Source: Phyto melanocephala (lineage: Eukaryota > Arthropoda > Insecta > Diptera > Rhinophoridae). From it: 64,000 bases of DNA. Below the pieces are notes generated by a model. That model had not been told where the DNA came from and did not search any database. It worked only from the letters and a program-made list of their open reading frames with translations. Location: assembly GCA_941918925.1 (NCBI GenBank), contig OW799233.1, positions 178,033,235 to 178,097,234 of the forward strand, read 5' to 3'. Made by a program: the position numbers and the translations under genes. Of the stretch, positions 11,700-24,009 are shown one piece after another. Every line of letters begins with the position of its first letter. Position 1 is the stretch's first letter.

Positions 11700-14600
11700 T
11701 TTACTTACTTACTTTCTAGAACGCCTGTAGATAGTACAACTTCCCACTTTGTACACTTAATAAGCGCGTATTTTATCTCTGCCATGAGTAGCGTCATGCA
11801 TTCTTCCTCTTAGGAAATGATAGCAACAATTAGGGAATAAATACATTTATGTACATATTCTTTCATTTTATTGCAACACACATTACAGAATAAAGAGCTG
11901 CGTTAAATATTCTAAAAGTTATGTGTTCGATTTTACACTTCTTCGAATAACTATATTTCAGTTTAAACATAATAAACAAAACAACACAAATAGAATATTA
12001 CTCTCACAAAAAAAATTAATCATTGCAGGAAAAGTTTTTTTCAGTGCTTGAGAATCATAATATAAATATGAATATTCTATTTCAGTTTTAATGTTCTATT
12101 TCATCATAGATCTGATTCAGTTATATTTTATTCCAACGTTGTTCTATTCCAGTTTTGCTACATTCTTTAATATTTATATCGTGAAGTAAAACACATATTT
12201 TTGAAAGTATGTATTTCTCCGGGTATGATTTACGGACCTCACTGTTTACAAAAATTTAAAACAAATTGGGTATGAATCTGCATTCTATTTGAAACATATA
12301 AATTCAAAGCAGAGATGGTTTGCGAACATTTTTAAAATATAACTTGTGTCCTTCTTAGTTATTTGAGAAAATTAACAACATTTATTTGAGCCTTCAAACA
12401 ATTGCACAAAATAAATATTGTTTCAATACAGGATTGAGAGGAAGTTATTCGTTCAGACACTTGCAATAACAAGATCTAATTACATTTACTGCTTGTTTAT
12501 TGATTTTAGAATTAAATTTATTTTATCCTGTCGCACACCTTGCGCTTGGATAAAAAAAAATGATAAAAAATAAGACAATAGCAAAATCTTGGTTAACCAA
12601 GAAGGCTGGTTTGAAAGAAATATAGAGAAAATAATCCCTTTAACAGATTCCTAATTTTCGTTCTATTTTTATTTTTTGGCAGCAAAGTTGCTCACCAAGA
12701 TTTTTAAATAAACAAAAAAAAATCAAAGAATGTAGAAAAAATATAAAAACAAGTTGTGTTAATCTTGTTACGAAAAGGCCAATACAGCAAAAATTTTAAA
12801 AAATTAAATAAATAAAAGGGGTAAGAATGACAAAAGGAACTGCAACAAAGAAAAGGATTTATAAACCTAACAGGATTACAGACAGCCCTAACATTGGCTT
12901 AACGACAAAAACCTTGTTACTCTTGTTAGCTAGAGAAGAAAACATAAATAATTTTCAGTTCTTTTTTCCTGCGCTACTAAAGATCATGCAAATACTTCTC
13001 TATTAATTTTGAAAAAATCTAATCCAATTTCCAAGCGAGAAAGCCATGAGTAGAAACAATACATGTATTTGCTTAAGCAAAACATTGTTTGATTTTCAAA
13101 ATCAATCCCTGCTTATGTGCATATTGATCTCACAAAACGCAACAGGACAGGCTACAGGCTGCTCTCGAAATAGTTAACACCAAAACAAAATCCTGTGAAC
13201 TTTAAATGCCTTAACAACTTGCATTATTGACTTGTGGCTTTTGTAAAAGTCAAGCTGAGAAAGAGTTAGTCTGTATATGAAATCCTTTATCTCTCTGCTG
13301 TTAATAAGCAAGTAATTTTAATATTTCTTTATCAGTGAATGAGACAATGTAAAAGGGTTTTTGTGGAACCTGCACCGCATGTGGTTGCCAATGAGTTTCT
13401 TTATGTGTTGCATGTTATTTTTCTGGCTTTTACCCACACGCTTACCAACTAAAGAGTTGCACAGTCCAAGCCTTTAGGGTTTATTTTCTTTTATTGCAAA
13501 TTTTATTTAATTTTTTTTTTCGTTCTTTCTTTGGGAGGCGTTGCCCACATTTAATTAATACATTGCTTTTGAATGTTTTAAATGTTTAGTTAAATGATTT
13601 TTTTTATTTGTTGCTCTCTTACTCTCGCTTATGGTTTATTTTTGGTTTTTGCTTTGACAGTAGTGATCATTTTTTTGATTTTGGTAGGCTGGCCAGTGGG
13701 TGTGTAAGCAGATGATTAGAATTTTTGGCTTAAAATGTTTGAAAGTTAAATATATGAGCCTTTTTTAATGTTTCCATATGCATATGTCTACTGTGTTCAT
13801 ATGTATGTATGTGCGTAAACACATATATGTTTTGCTTAATGTATAGATTGTTTTATCTTTATTTCTGAAAATTTAACAGAAGCCTTATATTAGATAATCC
13901 TGATTGTTTAATACTTTTATTATTGTTTATTATTTGCTTTTACCCTTTTTTTTAAGACACTGCTGTTTTTGGTTATTTGGGAAAATATTTTAAAGTTAAG
14001 TTTACGATTATCCTTTCAAAAGACTTCATTAGAATTTGACATAAGAAATTATTATTTTTAAAATGTTTAATTTAGCAAATAATCGTAGAAGTAACAAAGA
14101 AATCGTATAAAGAAAAATTATTCTAAGAGAATTGTATTAAGCAAATTTTGGAATTTCCAAGCAATTTATTAAACATATTTACGTACATACAAGTATTGTA
14201 TGAATCAGTGATTGGCTTTGAGTCGTTTTTTCAATATTCATAGTGAGTCATAAAATTTGAGTATAAGTGCGTATAAATCATTGAAATTTAAATGAGCTGA
14301 CGTACGCATACCCACAACAACGTTGATTTATAAGTACTACTCACAATGAACATAAGTACTACGTCGTACTTATATTTATAGCGTCCCATATTTATATGAT
14401 TTGCAAGACTACTCACGTTGATTTATATTTTTAAGAAACTACTTATCTTCATAGAATGAAGCAAGTTGACTCAACAACAAAAACATAAACAGCTCTCATT
14501 TGTATGAAGAATAAACAATGTTGCTAGGTCGGAGAGTGCAAGATATTTTTTGGCCGCAAGAAAATTTGCAATTTTACAATGTGGAATACACAACTTTTGC

Positions 14601-15490
14601 AAGTATCTCTGGCAAACCTAGTTAAAACACACAACTTCATAATGAGTAGGCAAGTCATACGTGCTTTTGGTCGTCTTTTTATCTTGCATGAACGATAATA
14701 GCAAACAACTGAGTCTTACGTGTTGATGAATATGAATACTATAAGTACCTTTCATTTAAAAGTTCGTATAAATAGTAGAGACTTTTCAATAATTTTGAAT
14801 GCGTATAAATCAACGAAATAATGAATAATGATTCAAGTTGACTTACTTCATTAGTATTAGTTGCAGTTCTTTGGAATGTATGTTATAATTATAATTCGTT
14901 TTAGCTTGGCAGGTTTTAATTTTATTCACAACGATAAGTCCAGGACAATCTCAAGTTAAAGCCATGCTCAAACACATTAATAATTTTCTCGTCACTAAAC
15001 ATATTTCAATGTGGACAATGCTGTAATAATGCGATTTTTCTGATGCAGACAGTAGACTTGCATTGTTTTACTTTACAGCTTTCAGTATCGTCAAAAAATG
15101 TTTGCGTTAGTTAGTGAAAACGTAGTCTCTTTTTCTCTTTTAACTATAGGACCAATCAATATCACGTTCTCTCCATAAGAATCTATTTTCTGTAGATTTC
15201 TACCTCGCGGATAGTTTCGATACATTTTAAATAAACAATAACACGCAGTGTTTATGCAACAGATTTCGTCTGGCGATTCCTAACATAACGATACAAACAA
15301 CACTATACTTTACAATATGAAATCAGATTTGGTGTTTTTGGTTGTTATCATCATAGATTTTAAAAAAAGTTATGTCAATTCTATCTGAGTTTGACGACTT
15401 ATTCGAGTATTCCGAAAAAAAGAAATGTAGTAACACAGTTACATACCAATGCACTATTATGATAAAAAAAGTTTAAAAGCGTTTTTTTAA
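11700..15490. other. AT-rich non-coding stretch
   Basis: No gene recognised. A segment near 12060-12420 shares phrases such as TTCTATTCCAGTTTT and GTTCTATTTC with 52430-52640, so a decayed dispersed repeat lies there. Between 14269 and 14815 the phrase GCGTATAAATCA and its complement recur. Confidence 0.5.
12060..12420 (+). repeat. Decayed dispersed repeat, related to 52430-52640
   Basis: Both places contain 'CAGTTTTAATGTTCTATTTC', a CTGATTCAGTT phrase, TTCTATTCCAGTTTT, and an ATGGTTTGCGAAC/ATTGTTTGCAAGC-type phrase in the downstream part. No ends or coding identified. Confidence 0.4.
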
Positions 15491-15499
15491 AACTCACCT

Positions 15500-16826
15500 G
15501 CAGTGACAATGGTATGAATAGTTTTGTAGTTTTATTTGTTATTACTACAATATTCATTTCCTGAATGCTTATTAAGGCCATGACTGACTATCCTACAAAG
15601 TCGTGCGATTATGTCAAATAAAAATCTGATAGTTTTCTGCCCTACATGAAAAAATCGCAACAAAATGTGTTATTGGATGCCACACTGTCATACTTGCTTA
15701 GAAAAAGCAACTTTGATCGCACAGACTCTATTATTTTATGAAAATTTTCAAAAGATTATCAAATCGGACACACATGTCAAAAAATCTGTCACACATGTGC
15801 ACTTTGTGTCCACACTATCACACTTTCTGAACACACATTCAATTTTTGACATATCGAACGACTAAATCTGATAGTCAGTCATGGCCTTTACTAAAGATGT
15901 CGAATGTGTTATGTCCGTCTCTTAATCTGACCATCTTTCCATATGACATTGTCCGTCTGTCCATGAGTTGGTTGAAATAAACTTTTAGAAGTCCTCACAT
16001 ATTGCACAGATCTGCATATGACATCAATATCCGGGAATGAATCGCTGCTTAAATAAAGCATAAACGCCCTATAAATTTCACAGATATAAAAAACACATGA
16101 CTGCCTCATTTTTTACATATTTTTACCACAAAAATTAACACAATATATTTTTTAAATACATCAAGTTTTTCCTGCACCTAAATAATTGCAAGCCGTAGTC
16201 TCAAAAAATTTTTCTAAGAAAAACTAACAAATCGGTTTGAAACTTACTGAGATAAAAGCTCCAAGAGACAATGGCTGCGGTGTTTCTTTTTTTTTCTAAA
16301 GTTTACAAAGGCAAATCGAATTTTTTCAGCTCCTGGTAAACCAAGAGAATTAGTGTTAGTAAAAAACGAAAGAACTTGACTAGCAAAAAAATATATATTA
16401 TAAAAAAATATAAAATCCATAATGGCCGCTTCTTTGAAATGGCGAACAATAAATTAAATATGGGCCACATCCAGTATTTAAAATCTTCTTAGTATAAATA
16501 CAAAATGAAAGGGCTTGACCAGAAGAATTTAATAAACTATATAAAAATGTAAAATTCGAGATAGGGCGCAAAACAAAATGGCGGATCACTTTTTTATCTT
16601 TACCTTATCAATATCGATATCATGGCTTAACTGGTAGAATATAGTTAATAATCAAAAAATAGAAAATCAAAGATGACATTTGAAATAATAAAGTAAAATA
16701 TACTATGACATCAAATCTGATATCCAAATAGGCTATGCTACGATCAGGTCATTACACATATATGTATAATGATAAACTGTATTATTGGATTCGGCACTGT
16801 CGGATATATCACTCTTACTTGTGATA
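15500..16826 (+). mobile_element. DINE/INE-1-like helentron, family C, interrupted by a MITE
   Basis: Shares its 5' zone (CAATGGTAT..., TACTACAATATTCATTT, GTCCGTCT) with 24422-25400, and its middle (TACTGAGATA(A/T)AAGC) with the 24.4- and 36.8-kb copies. It ends in a decayed hairpin ATTCGGCACTGTCGGAT, then CACTCTTACTTGT. The MITE at 15575-15887 splits the 5' zone, so the helentron is older. No coding. Confidence 0.7.
15575..15887. mobile_element. MITE with TTA target duplication, PIF/Harbinger-like
   Basis: A perfect 18-bp inverted end AGGCCATGACTGACTATC extends imperfectly for about 45 bp (a shared CGATATGTCAAA-like block). TTA lies outside both ends (15572-15574, 15888-15890). The first bases AGGC resemble the 1730-2037 MITE end. 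The 66-codon frame inside has no motif. Confidence 0.85.
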
Positions 16827-16882
16827 TGGTTCCACTAATTCTATATTAGGATGAAATTAGAAAATGAGTAAAATTAAGTAAT

Positions 16883-17086
16883 TATTTAAGCTTGAGACCA
16901 ACTTTTTTGTTTTTTTATAAAAAATTATTTATTAGTAACCAATATTTCGCTACCAAACAAATTATAATAATTTGTATACATATTTACCCTGAAGAAGCTA
17001 CCCATTGTTTGGTAGGTAGCGAAATATTGGTTACTAATAAATAATTTTTTATAAAAAAACAAAAAAGTTGATCTCAAGCTTAAATA
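16883..17086. repeat. Near-perfect foldback element (about 80-bp arms)
   Basis: The left arm 16883-16960 and right arm 17005-17086 are inverted copies with a 44-bp spacer. The main difference is a 4-bp TACC duplication in the right arm. The arms carry TTCGCTACC and ATTAGTAACCAATATTTCG. No target duplication was seen. The near-identity suggests a young or gene-converted palindrome. Confidence 0.85.
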
Positions 17087-17399
17087 AAAATCAAATATTA
17101 TCAATTAAAAAAGATCAAGAAATTTAGGCGATATATGTAATTATATAAATATATACATGCATACATACTATATCGCATATTATCAACAATAGTAAATTAA
17201 CTCGAAATTATAAAATTTTCAGTTGAGGCCAAAAACTGTTGTTTATTGCGTTTTAGCAAAATTTAAAAATCGAAATGCATCATAATAAATAAATTCCGTT
17301 TACAAATATATACTCAACTTTTTTTTCTTTAATTTTTATCAATTATTGTAAAAAAAAAACATTTTTTTGAGTTACTACCATTTTTCTAATACAAATTAT

Positions 17400-17608
17400 C
17401 AAGGCATGTTTATTCATCAGGTAATTGCAGTTCGGAGAGAGTTTTTTTGTTTATATTTTTTATATATGAAGTTTGACATTTAAAATAAATTAGAAAAGAG
17501 CGAAAATTGTTTTTTATTTATGGATTTTAACAGCTTAAATTTAAAAGAGGTGATGGAAAAAATAATCAGCTGACGAAACAAGACTACCTGATGAATAAAT
17601 GTGCCTTG
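17400..17608. mobile_element. MITE with 9-bp (or 8-bp) target duplication, copy 1
   Basis: Inverted ends CAAGGCATGTTTATTCATCA and TGATGAATAAATGTGCCTTG. The flanks are identical, ACAAATTAT (17391-17399 and 17609-17617). CA...TG ends fit hAT with 8 bp, while 9 bp would fit Mutator-type; the sequence alone does not decide. A second copy starts at 22512. Confidence 0.85.
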
Positions 17609-17622
17609 ACAAATTATATAAA

Positions 17623-17927
17623 AAGAGAGTATTAACTCAGAATACAACAAAATTTAAAGGAACAATTTGATAATATTCTGCTTGTGTTAAGGCTTAACTA
17701 AAAAAAAAAATGCCTTTTATATGGAAACTTTTGTACTAACTCAAAATAATACTCTTTTTTGGTGTAAGAATTGTCATTAATATATCAAGAAAATGCTCAC
17801 AACGTAATTTTTGAGATAAAAGGGTAGAGGGAATAATGTTACATTTTTATAGTTAATAGAAATGAATATTGCTCGTGGATCTTTTGCAAAAAATTAAAAT
17901 TTTGAAATTTTGAGTTAGTACCCTCTT
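17623..17927. mobile_element. MITE-like element with GAGTATTAACTCA ends
   Basis: Ends AAGAGAGTATTAACTCAGAA (left) and the complement of AAGAGGGTACTAACTCAAAA (right). A related copy of the end sits internally at 17733-17758 in inverted orientation. No clear target duplication. It lies 14 bp from the previous MITE. Confidence 0.6.
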
Positions 17928-18054
17928 GTTGATTAAGTGCGATATAATAAACTTTCACTATATTAAAAAAATGTTGTAAGGAATATTTCAGTTTGTTTAT
18001 TAAAAAATTTTTCATTTTTAGAGAATTTTTTTGCCTACTTCTTCCTTAACTTAT

Positions 18055-18551
18055 CTTAAGGATTTCCTCGAGCATTAGCAATATTAAAGTTTTATCTGGA
18101 AAGCTGCGAAAAATGTGCCAGTACATACGTTTCATCATCGAACCACTTGAGTATTATTGTATGAAATTTTACTTAAATTTCCGAACCCTATTTTGGGCTT
18201 CCAAATCTTTTGCAGTAATCCCGTATGGAACTTTTTGAATATGTATGTTTTTAAGCCTGCAATGGGTTTAATTTTACACACCAAATAGTAAGAGCACTGA
18301 GCTAACCGTGCTGCGTTTCTGCCAGATGTGTTTAGAGCCCTTTACAATATGCTTTCAATTTTCTTGGCCTTTCCTATATCATTAGATCACTTTTCCCTCG
18401 GCTCAGATTTCTTATCGATAGTCAAATTCACCCAATATTGTTGTAAACCATTTAACTGTTGATGGCAGGCCTTTAATTAGTTGTCCAATTTATTGTAGCA
18501 CCATTTTGGATTTTTTTAAATTTTAGCACATACTTCTAGTTTGTCACTCAT
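18055..18551 (-). pseudogene. Tc1-like transposase, N-terminal and first catalytic part, broken
   Basis: On the minus strand from an ATG at 18551, the broken frames read MSDKLEVCAKI, an HTH region, AKKIES and SGRNAARLAQCS, then DDETYVLAHFSQLP near 18105-18140, the first aspartate block of the DDE/D domain. This order matches Tc1-like transposases of about 340 residues. About 165 codons are represented, with several stops and frameshifts, and the C-terminal catalytic half is missing. No inverted ends were found. It could have served only as a relic; there is no sign of host use. Confidence 0.78.
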
Positions 18552-18804
18552 TTTCAGCAAACTCACAACAAGGCAACGTAGTTATTATTCAGAGGCAAAA
18601 CGTGTGTTAAGATTTTTTCGATCTCAATCTTAAAATTAAAAATTGTGCTATATTACTTTTAACAGGCAAATGATTCCGGCATTAATAAATAATGCAAGAC
18701 TCATGCATATGAAGTTTATCTGGGGTCTCCTCCAAGTTTATTTAAAACATAACAAAAACTGAGGAACCAAAATAAATCAACTTTTCTTTATAAAAGTATA
18801 TATC

Positions 18805-19010
18805 TGTGGCTTGGAGCTAAAAGGGCCAATGTCAAAATATTTACTTTTGAGAAAATTGGAATTGGCCAGCATTTTATTTATGAGGCTGTTCTGGGTTAAG
18901 TATGACTTTAGCTGTTTTCCCATAAAGAAAAAGAGCAAGAAAACAAATCAAATGCAATAATTAACTCAAAAGAGCAAAAAAGTGACATTGGCCCTTTTAG
19001 CGCGAAGCCA
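18805..19010. mobile_element. hAT-type MITE, copy 1, 8-bp duplication TATATATC
   Basis: Inverted ends TGTGGCTTGGAGCTAAAAGG... and the complement, with 8-bp flanks TATATATC on both sides (18797-18804, 19011-19018). It is very similar to 27893-28137 in inverse orientation. The 8-bp duplication suggests hAT. The 75-codon minus frame overlapping it is not a gene. Confidence 0.85.
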
Positions 19011-19018
19011 TATATATC

Positions 19019-21685
19019 AGGTCGTATAAGAATACACTCACTGAGTACACTGTTTTCACGCCAATTAGATAAAAGTCCTCCTCTATACGTTTTCTTATAG
19101 TATTGTTGTTTATGTATTTTCTTATCAATCAGCATTTGCCTTTGTTTGTCATGTGTGTTGTAGTTGTTTGTACGTATTGGTACGTTTTACCACGTAACAA
19201 AGTACACAAAATAATATGGCTGTTTTTTTTTTTTTTTTTTTTTTTTTTTTTGTTGAATGTTTTGAGCGTACTTTTGATGTTTTTTTGCAGGTCATTACAC
19301 CAGCAAATTATATGGTCGTCTTTTAAATCTGTTAAGGATTTAAAGTTTATTTGTGAAAATAGAAATGTGAAAGATATTTTTATGATCTCCTACTGAATGT
19401 TGCAAAAATACTTTATAAACTCTTTTATTAATTTTAATCACTTATGTGGCTATTTTAGTGCATTTTTCATAAACACATATTGTAAAAACAGTATTTAATC
19501 TTAAATGACATACAAATTATATTTAAACTTAAGTTGCTTAAATTGTATAATTTGTTTCTTTAATTAAACTTTTCTCCATAATTTATGAAAAAACATATGA
19601 ATTTACAAAAAATTCCTATGTACGAATGTATGTATATAAATTTATGTTTATGTTTATGAATTTATCATCATTTGTTTTATGACACTTTACAAAATTAAGT
19701 TCAAAAAGTTTAACCAACTTTTGGGATGACTCTTCAAAATACAAACTGCACACTACACTTATAACTACAAAACACCTCCAGTAAAACTCTGCGTATTTGA
19801 ATTAAAAAATCTTTTAAGAAAATGAATGATATTACGACAATTTACCACGATTATGGTAGTGAAAATGTTATAAACGGAAACGAATTCTTGCTGTCGCTGT
19901 TGCTGTTTTTGCTGTTGCTTCTTAAATGAACAATCAAGACAAACAGCCAACCAACACCACATGTGGCATTACAAGCTCATTTCAATGTAGTGAATATTAT
20001 TGCCACATTATGCTGATCAGATGCTCGATGCAATGAACAATTTGAATTCAAAAAAGAAAGAAAAAAAAACAAAATCATAAAAAGTCGAAAGTGTTTGTTG
20101 CCACAAAATAGCATTAACACAAAATATTAAGTCAATGAGCAAGCTGTAGAGACAGACAATTTAGCTGATCGCCAGACTTGCTTGTTAACTATGCTGCATT
20201 TACATACGTTTATTTGTTTAGTCACTCATGCACACATACGCACACATCAAGCATCACGCATATAACATGGACATGGAACTAGGTGTTTATGGTGATTTAG
20301 TCAGTTATATGGATCGTAAACAGTTTTGATAGCTAAATTTAAATTAACGACAGGTATGAACGACAACGACGACGACTACGACGAACTGTGAAAAACCACA
20401 ACTGCGACTGCAGCAATGTGTTGCGTTATGTTAGTCAACATTATATTAAAAGAATAAATTCTTTTAACTTAGGACAAATTTTTCTAATCATAGAAAACTG
20501 TTCATCTAAAAAAATTAAAAAGACATCTGATGACTTTGAAGACATGTCCGGACTTATGGCATAGAGCAGCGATGTTAGGAAACTCTACAAAAAACTTAAT
20601 ATTCTTAAATCTCATAATACTTGTAACTTCTGGGCAAGGTAAATATATCACCGAATAGGTGATGATGAATGCCCAATGAAGCTTTAGCAATATCGCATAT
20701 TAACAGAACAGTTATATCCATTAGACCGTACCTTACAACAAAAAAAATTAATTTCGAAAATTTGTTTTGCCGAACCTAGGGGTCGCCATTTAATTTAATT
20801 TAATTTTTCACAGTACCTTCGCCATTAACAGTTGGGTCTTTAAATATGATATGTCAATGTTATTATCTTGACTAGGTCCACGTTTTGTTTAAAGGCTTTT
20901 GATTTGAAGTACAACATTCTAGTCTATATCTACTAGATCTCTGTTCCTACCTGCCTAATGTCAATTCCTAATAACAAAAAAGTAAAGCTCAGAAAAAATC
21001 ATTAACCATTTGTTAACAATGTATTGCGATAACTATTTAAAATTTTTTGATAAAATAATAATTAATAATTTTGTAATAAATTTTCTTGCTGCTGAGCGTA
21101 GAGGTCACTCTTAAAGATGGTCTTTAGAGATAAAACACTTTAATATCCGGCTGCAAATACCAAATACTTATGTAAAGAAAAATTTACAAACTGCGATGGG
21201 GGAGAAATTCGAAGTTGCCTGTCAAACTACTATATATTGGAAGCTGTAGGACGAACTTCACGTAGCCAAAAGCACGATGCTATCTTGATATGTTTAAATG
21301 TACTTTCCAAAATATAAACTGCCTTAGGCTCATTGACAGGTTTTTAAGGGCAATAGATATGTTCCTTTTCAATGTTATTTATTCACCAAGTGCTAAAGAG
21401 AAGATTATGAATGCCCACCGCAACGAACTCTACTTACTATTAAATATTTAGGAGGAGTATCGAAGCAGACCACTACTATCTCGGATAATTTTCGATCCCT
21501 TCCGCTCCTCCATCGGTATCCCCTCTTTAACAGATTCTCTTTACGCAACCGTCGTTTACTCTAGACTAGAAAAAAAATATTAATTTATTAATATTTAGTT
21601 TTAGTTTGACAAACTAATGTTATATTTTAACTAATTTTTTTTATTAGAAGTAATTGCTAATTTACTATATGATGATTTCACACTG
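19019..21685. other. AT-rich non-coding stretch with a 29-bp poly-T
   Basis: Contains an uninterrupted T run at 19223-19251, a CTG/GTT tract near 19885-19920 and ACGACGACTACGACGA near 20367. From about 21080 to 21560 the base composition is more balanced and may be a transposon relic, but no motif was recognised. Confidence 0.5.
19223..19251 (+). repeat. Poly-T, 29 bp uninterrupted
   Basis: The longest homopolymer in the window. It might be a retroposed tail on the minus strand, but no element was seen beside it. Confidence 0.9.
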
Positions 21686-21689
21686 GCGA

Positions 21690-22240
21690 CTGGGGATTGT
21701 CCTCACCTCATCAGAGAGTCCTTTAAAGTAGCCAGCATCTTCTTCAGGCTGAGGTCTTTCGCCTGTGGTCCTTAATTTCCCGCTTGCCAGTGCTGGTCAT
21801 TCACATATTAAATGCTCTGCTGACTCAGGAACCTCCAGACAGATTACACAAACATAAGCATCCTTGATCTACTTCCTGCTCAGATGATATTTGAAGTTTC
21901 CATGTTGAGCACCATACGAGCCTGTCAGCCGGTGGTTTCCTCCATCTACCTTCGCAAACTAAACATTTTAACCATTAAAAGACTTTTGCCCGCACCAACC
22001 CATCTCATAGAATAATTCTGGGTTTCGGACCAAGGATTATAGCTGCAGATTTCCTCTTTCACGAGTTCGTCCTTCATTCTTTTATTTATTCCCAGTATTA
22101 AGAACTCTCTTCACTTACATCATTTCTTTCTGATAGACAGACTCATACTTCCCAAAGCTTAAAGGATAGGACAGGTCCAACCCAACGTAGGTTACACCTC
22201 TCGTCCATAGAGGACCAACCAGTAAAGATATTGATCCCTT
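21690..22240 (-). pseudogene. LINE ORF2 C-terminal fragment (zinc-knuckle region)
   Basis: Minus-strand translation contains NHRLTGSYGAQHGNFKYH (about 21885-21938), then a Cys/His region with CVICLEVPESAEHLI...CPALA-like decay down to about 21790. This LTG-H...C-x2-C...H-C-P pattern is the conserved tail after the RNase H domain in I/R1/LOA-type non-LTR retrotransposons. No complete domain is left. It resembles 43440-43700 in pattern but not closely in sequence. Confidence 0.68.
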
Positions 22241-22511
22241 ACAATCCCTTACAAAAGAAAACTGTTAGAAGAAATTCTTAAAATTATGTGTAAAAAAATA
22301 TCGTTAAATTCTTTCTGTGATATTTTTAAGTATTTCTACTTTTAAACCATTTTGATCAACTCTGTGTTTATAACAAATTTGAAAACAATACAACAAACAA
22401 TTATGTTTCATAAATTTTTATTTTTTTAAAACAAGTTAAAAAAATTTTTTAAATTTTTGAGAGTTTTTAATGAACTCATACCAACTTGTCAAAATTTGTA
22501 ACGAAATTCAC

Positions 22512-22680
22512 CAAGGCATGTTTATTCATCAGGTAATTGCATTTCGGAGAGAATTTTTTTGTGTATAATTTTTATATATAAATAAATGAGAGAGGTGAGA
22601 AATTTGTTTTTTATCTATAGACTTTGACAACTGAAACTTAAGATAAGTGAAGAAAAAATAATCAGCTGACGAAACAAGAC
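22512..22680. mobile_element. MITE copy 2 of the 17400 family, right end lost
   Basis: Begins CAAGGCATGTTTATTCATCA and keeps the block AATAATCAGCTGACGAAACA before TACCT, as in the first copy. The terminal ATGAATAAATGTGCCTTG is replaced by TTAATAAACTATAA. Confidence 0.8.
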
Positions 22681-22725
22681 TACCTTTAATAAACTATAAA
22701 TAAGTTTTTAAAATATCCTAACAAT

Positions 22726-22800
22726 AAACTGCCTTATTCATAAAAGTTATCAGAAGTTTATAAAGACTTTATAAAACTAATTTTCTATGAAAATTTAAAG
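22726..22800. repeat. Half of a MITE family with TGCCTTATT ends
   Basis: CTGCCTTATTCATAAAA...TTTATAAAGACTTTATAAAA...TTTTCTATGAAAATTT matches 24254-24345 and 34915-35045. Only one end is seen here. Confidence 0.55.
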
Positions 22801-23880
22801 AATTCATTCATTAACCAAATTAATTTATTTGTATGTGTGTGTGTGTTTTTGTGTATATGAATGAATTAACATTTATTTCTAGCCATTTAGCATCATAATA
22901 TTGTTTGTTGGTTATTCGATCGTCAACACACACCTTTACACACAACACAATCTTCACACACATCTACAAATTGAACAAACAAATGAAAAGAAAGTATCAG
23001 TTATGGCCTTTCCAGTTGGAACTACATGCTGATGGCAGTGGGGTATCCTAAGCAACATACAAATACAACAAAACATAGTTAACAATGCAGTCAGTATTAA
23101 CGTTTAAATAAAAATCTTTTTTAAATGAATTTTATTGCTTTCTGGCATAAAGCGCGAAAATATCAAATTACTGCGGTAATATATTTGAAATTAATGGCAT
23201 TTTTACAACTCGGAAATCATTCCGAACAATATGGAATTTCTATGCATGCACGAGAGCCAGTATGCAACGGGTTGAATTGTGCTGAGTTGAGATGCCCGTT
23301 GATAGAGCATGAGCATGTGTGTGTGTGTGTGTATGTAAATGTTGAATGTTGGCTGTTTAAGGTGAGATTATTTTACATTTACTTTTATTTAGTTGGTAAA
23401 TGAGCCCATAAACGAGGTCAATATTAATAGCATGACTTTTTTTTTACATGATCGAATTCTTTTTTTTATTTCTTTAGTTTTTCTTGAAATTTTTCAATTT
23501 TGTTTACATTTTGATTTTCTTCGAAACATTTTTTTAGCTGGTTGATGATCAACAATGATGATAATTTAAATGTTATTCATTTTGAACATAAAAATACATT
23601 AATACTGACTAATAAAATTGTTATGAGATTGAAACATTTAACATTTGTATAATTATGGTTTTATTATCAATAAAATTCGATATTTTAGTTATCGAAAGAG
23701 AATTTTATGATTTCATTATAAAATTTGTATGAAGATTTTCTTCAACAATATTTAACACAATAGTGGTAGTGTACAAATTAGTATGTGGAGTGTTAATTTT
23801 TTTATTGAATTAGAAAAAAAAGGTTTTTAAAAAAATCTGTTAAAAGCTTTACATGTTGGGGTGAAATGATTAAAACTCTA
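22801..23880. other. AT-rich non-coding stretch with TG repeats
   Basis: (TG)n tracts lie at about 22832-22850 and 23313-23331. No coding potential beyond a 92-codon frame without motif, which runs through the TG tract. Confidence 0.5.
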
Positions 23881-23881
23881 A

Positions 23882-24009
23882 CGGCGTTATGCATAAAAAC
23901 AAGTCGCGTACGAACAAACGAACTGCTAATTTTTTTATAGGGAAATTTCCATAAGGGCAAGATAGCAGCACGTTACTTAGCACACAGTTTGCTACTATGC
24001 ATAACGCCG
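23882..24009. mobile_element. 128-bp MITE with TAA target duplication, PIF/Harbinger-like
   Basis: Inverted ends CGGCGTTATGCATA (23882-23895) and the complement (23996-24009), with TAA on both sides (23879-23881 and 24010-24012). It is very short, with no coding. Confidence 0.85.
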
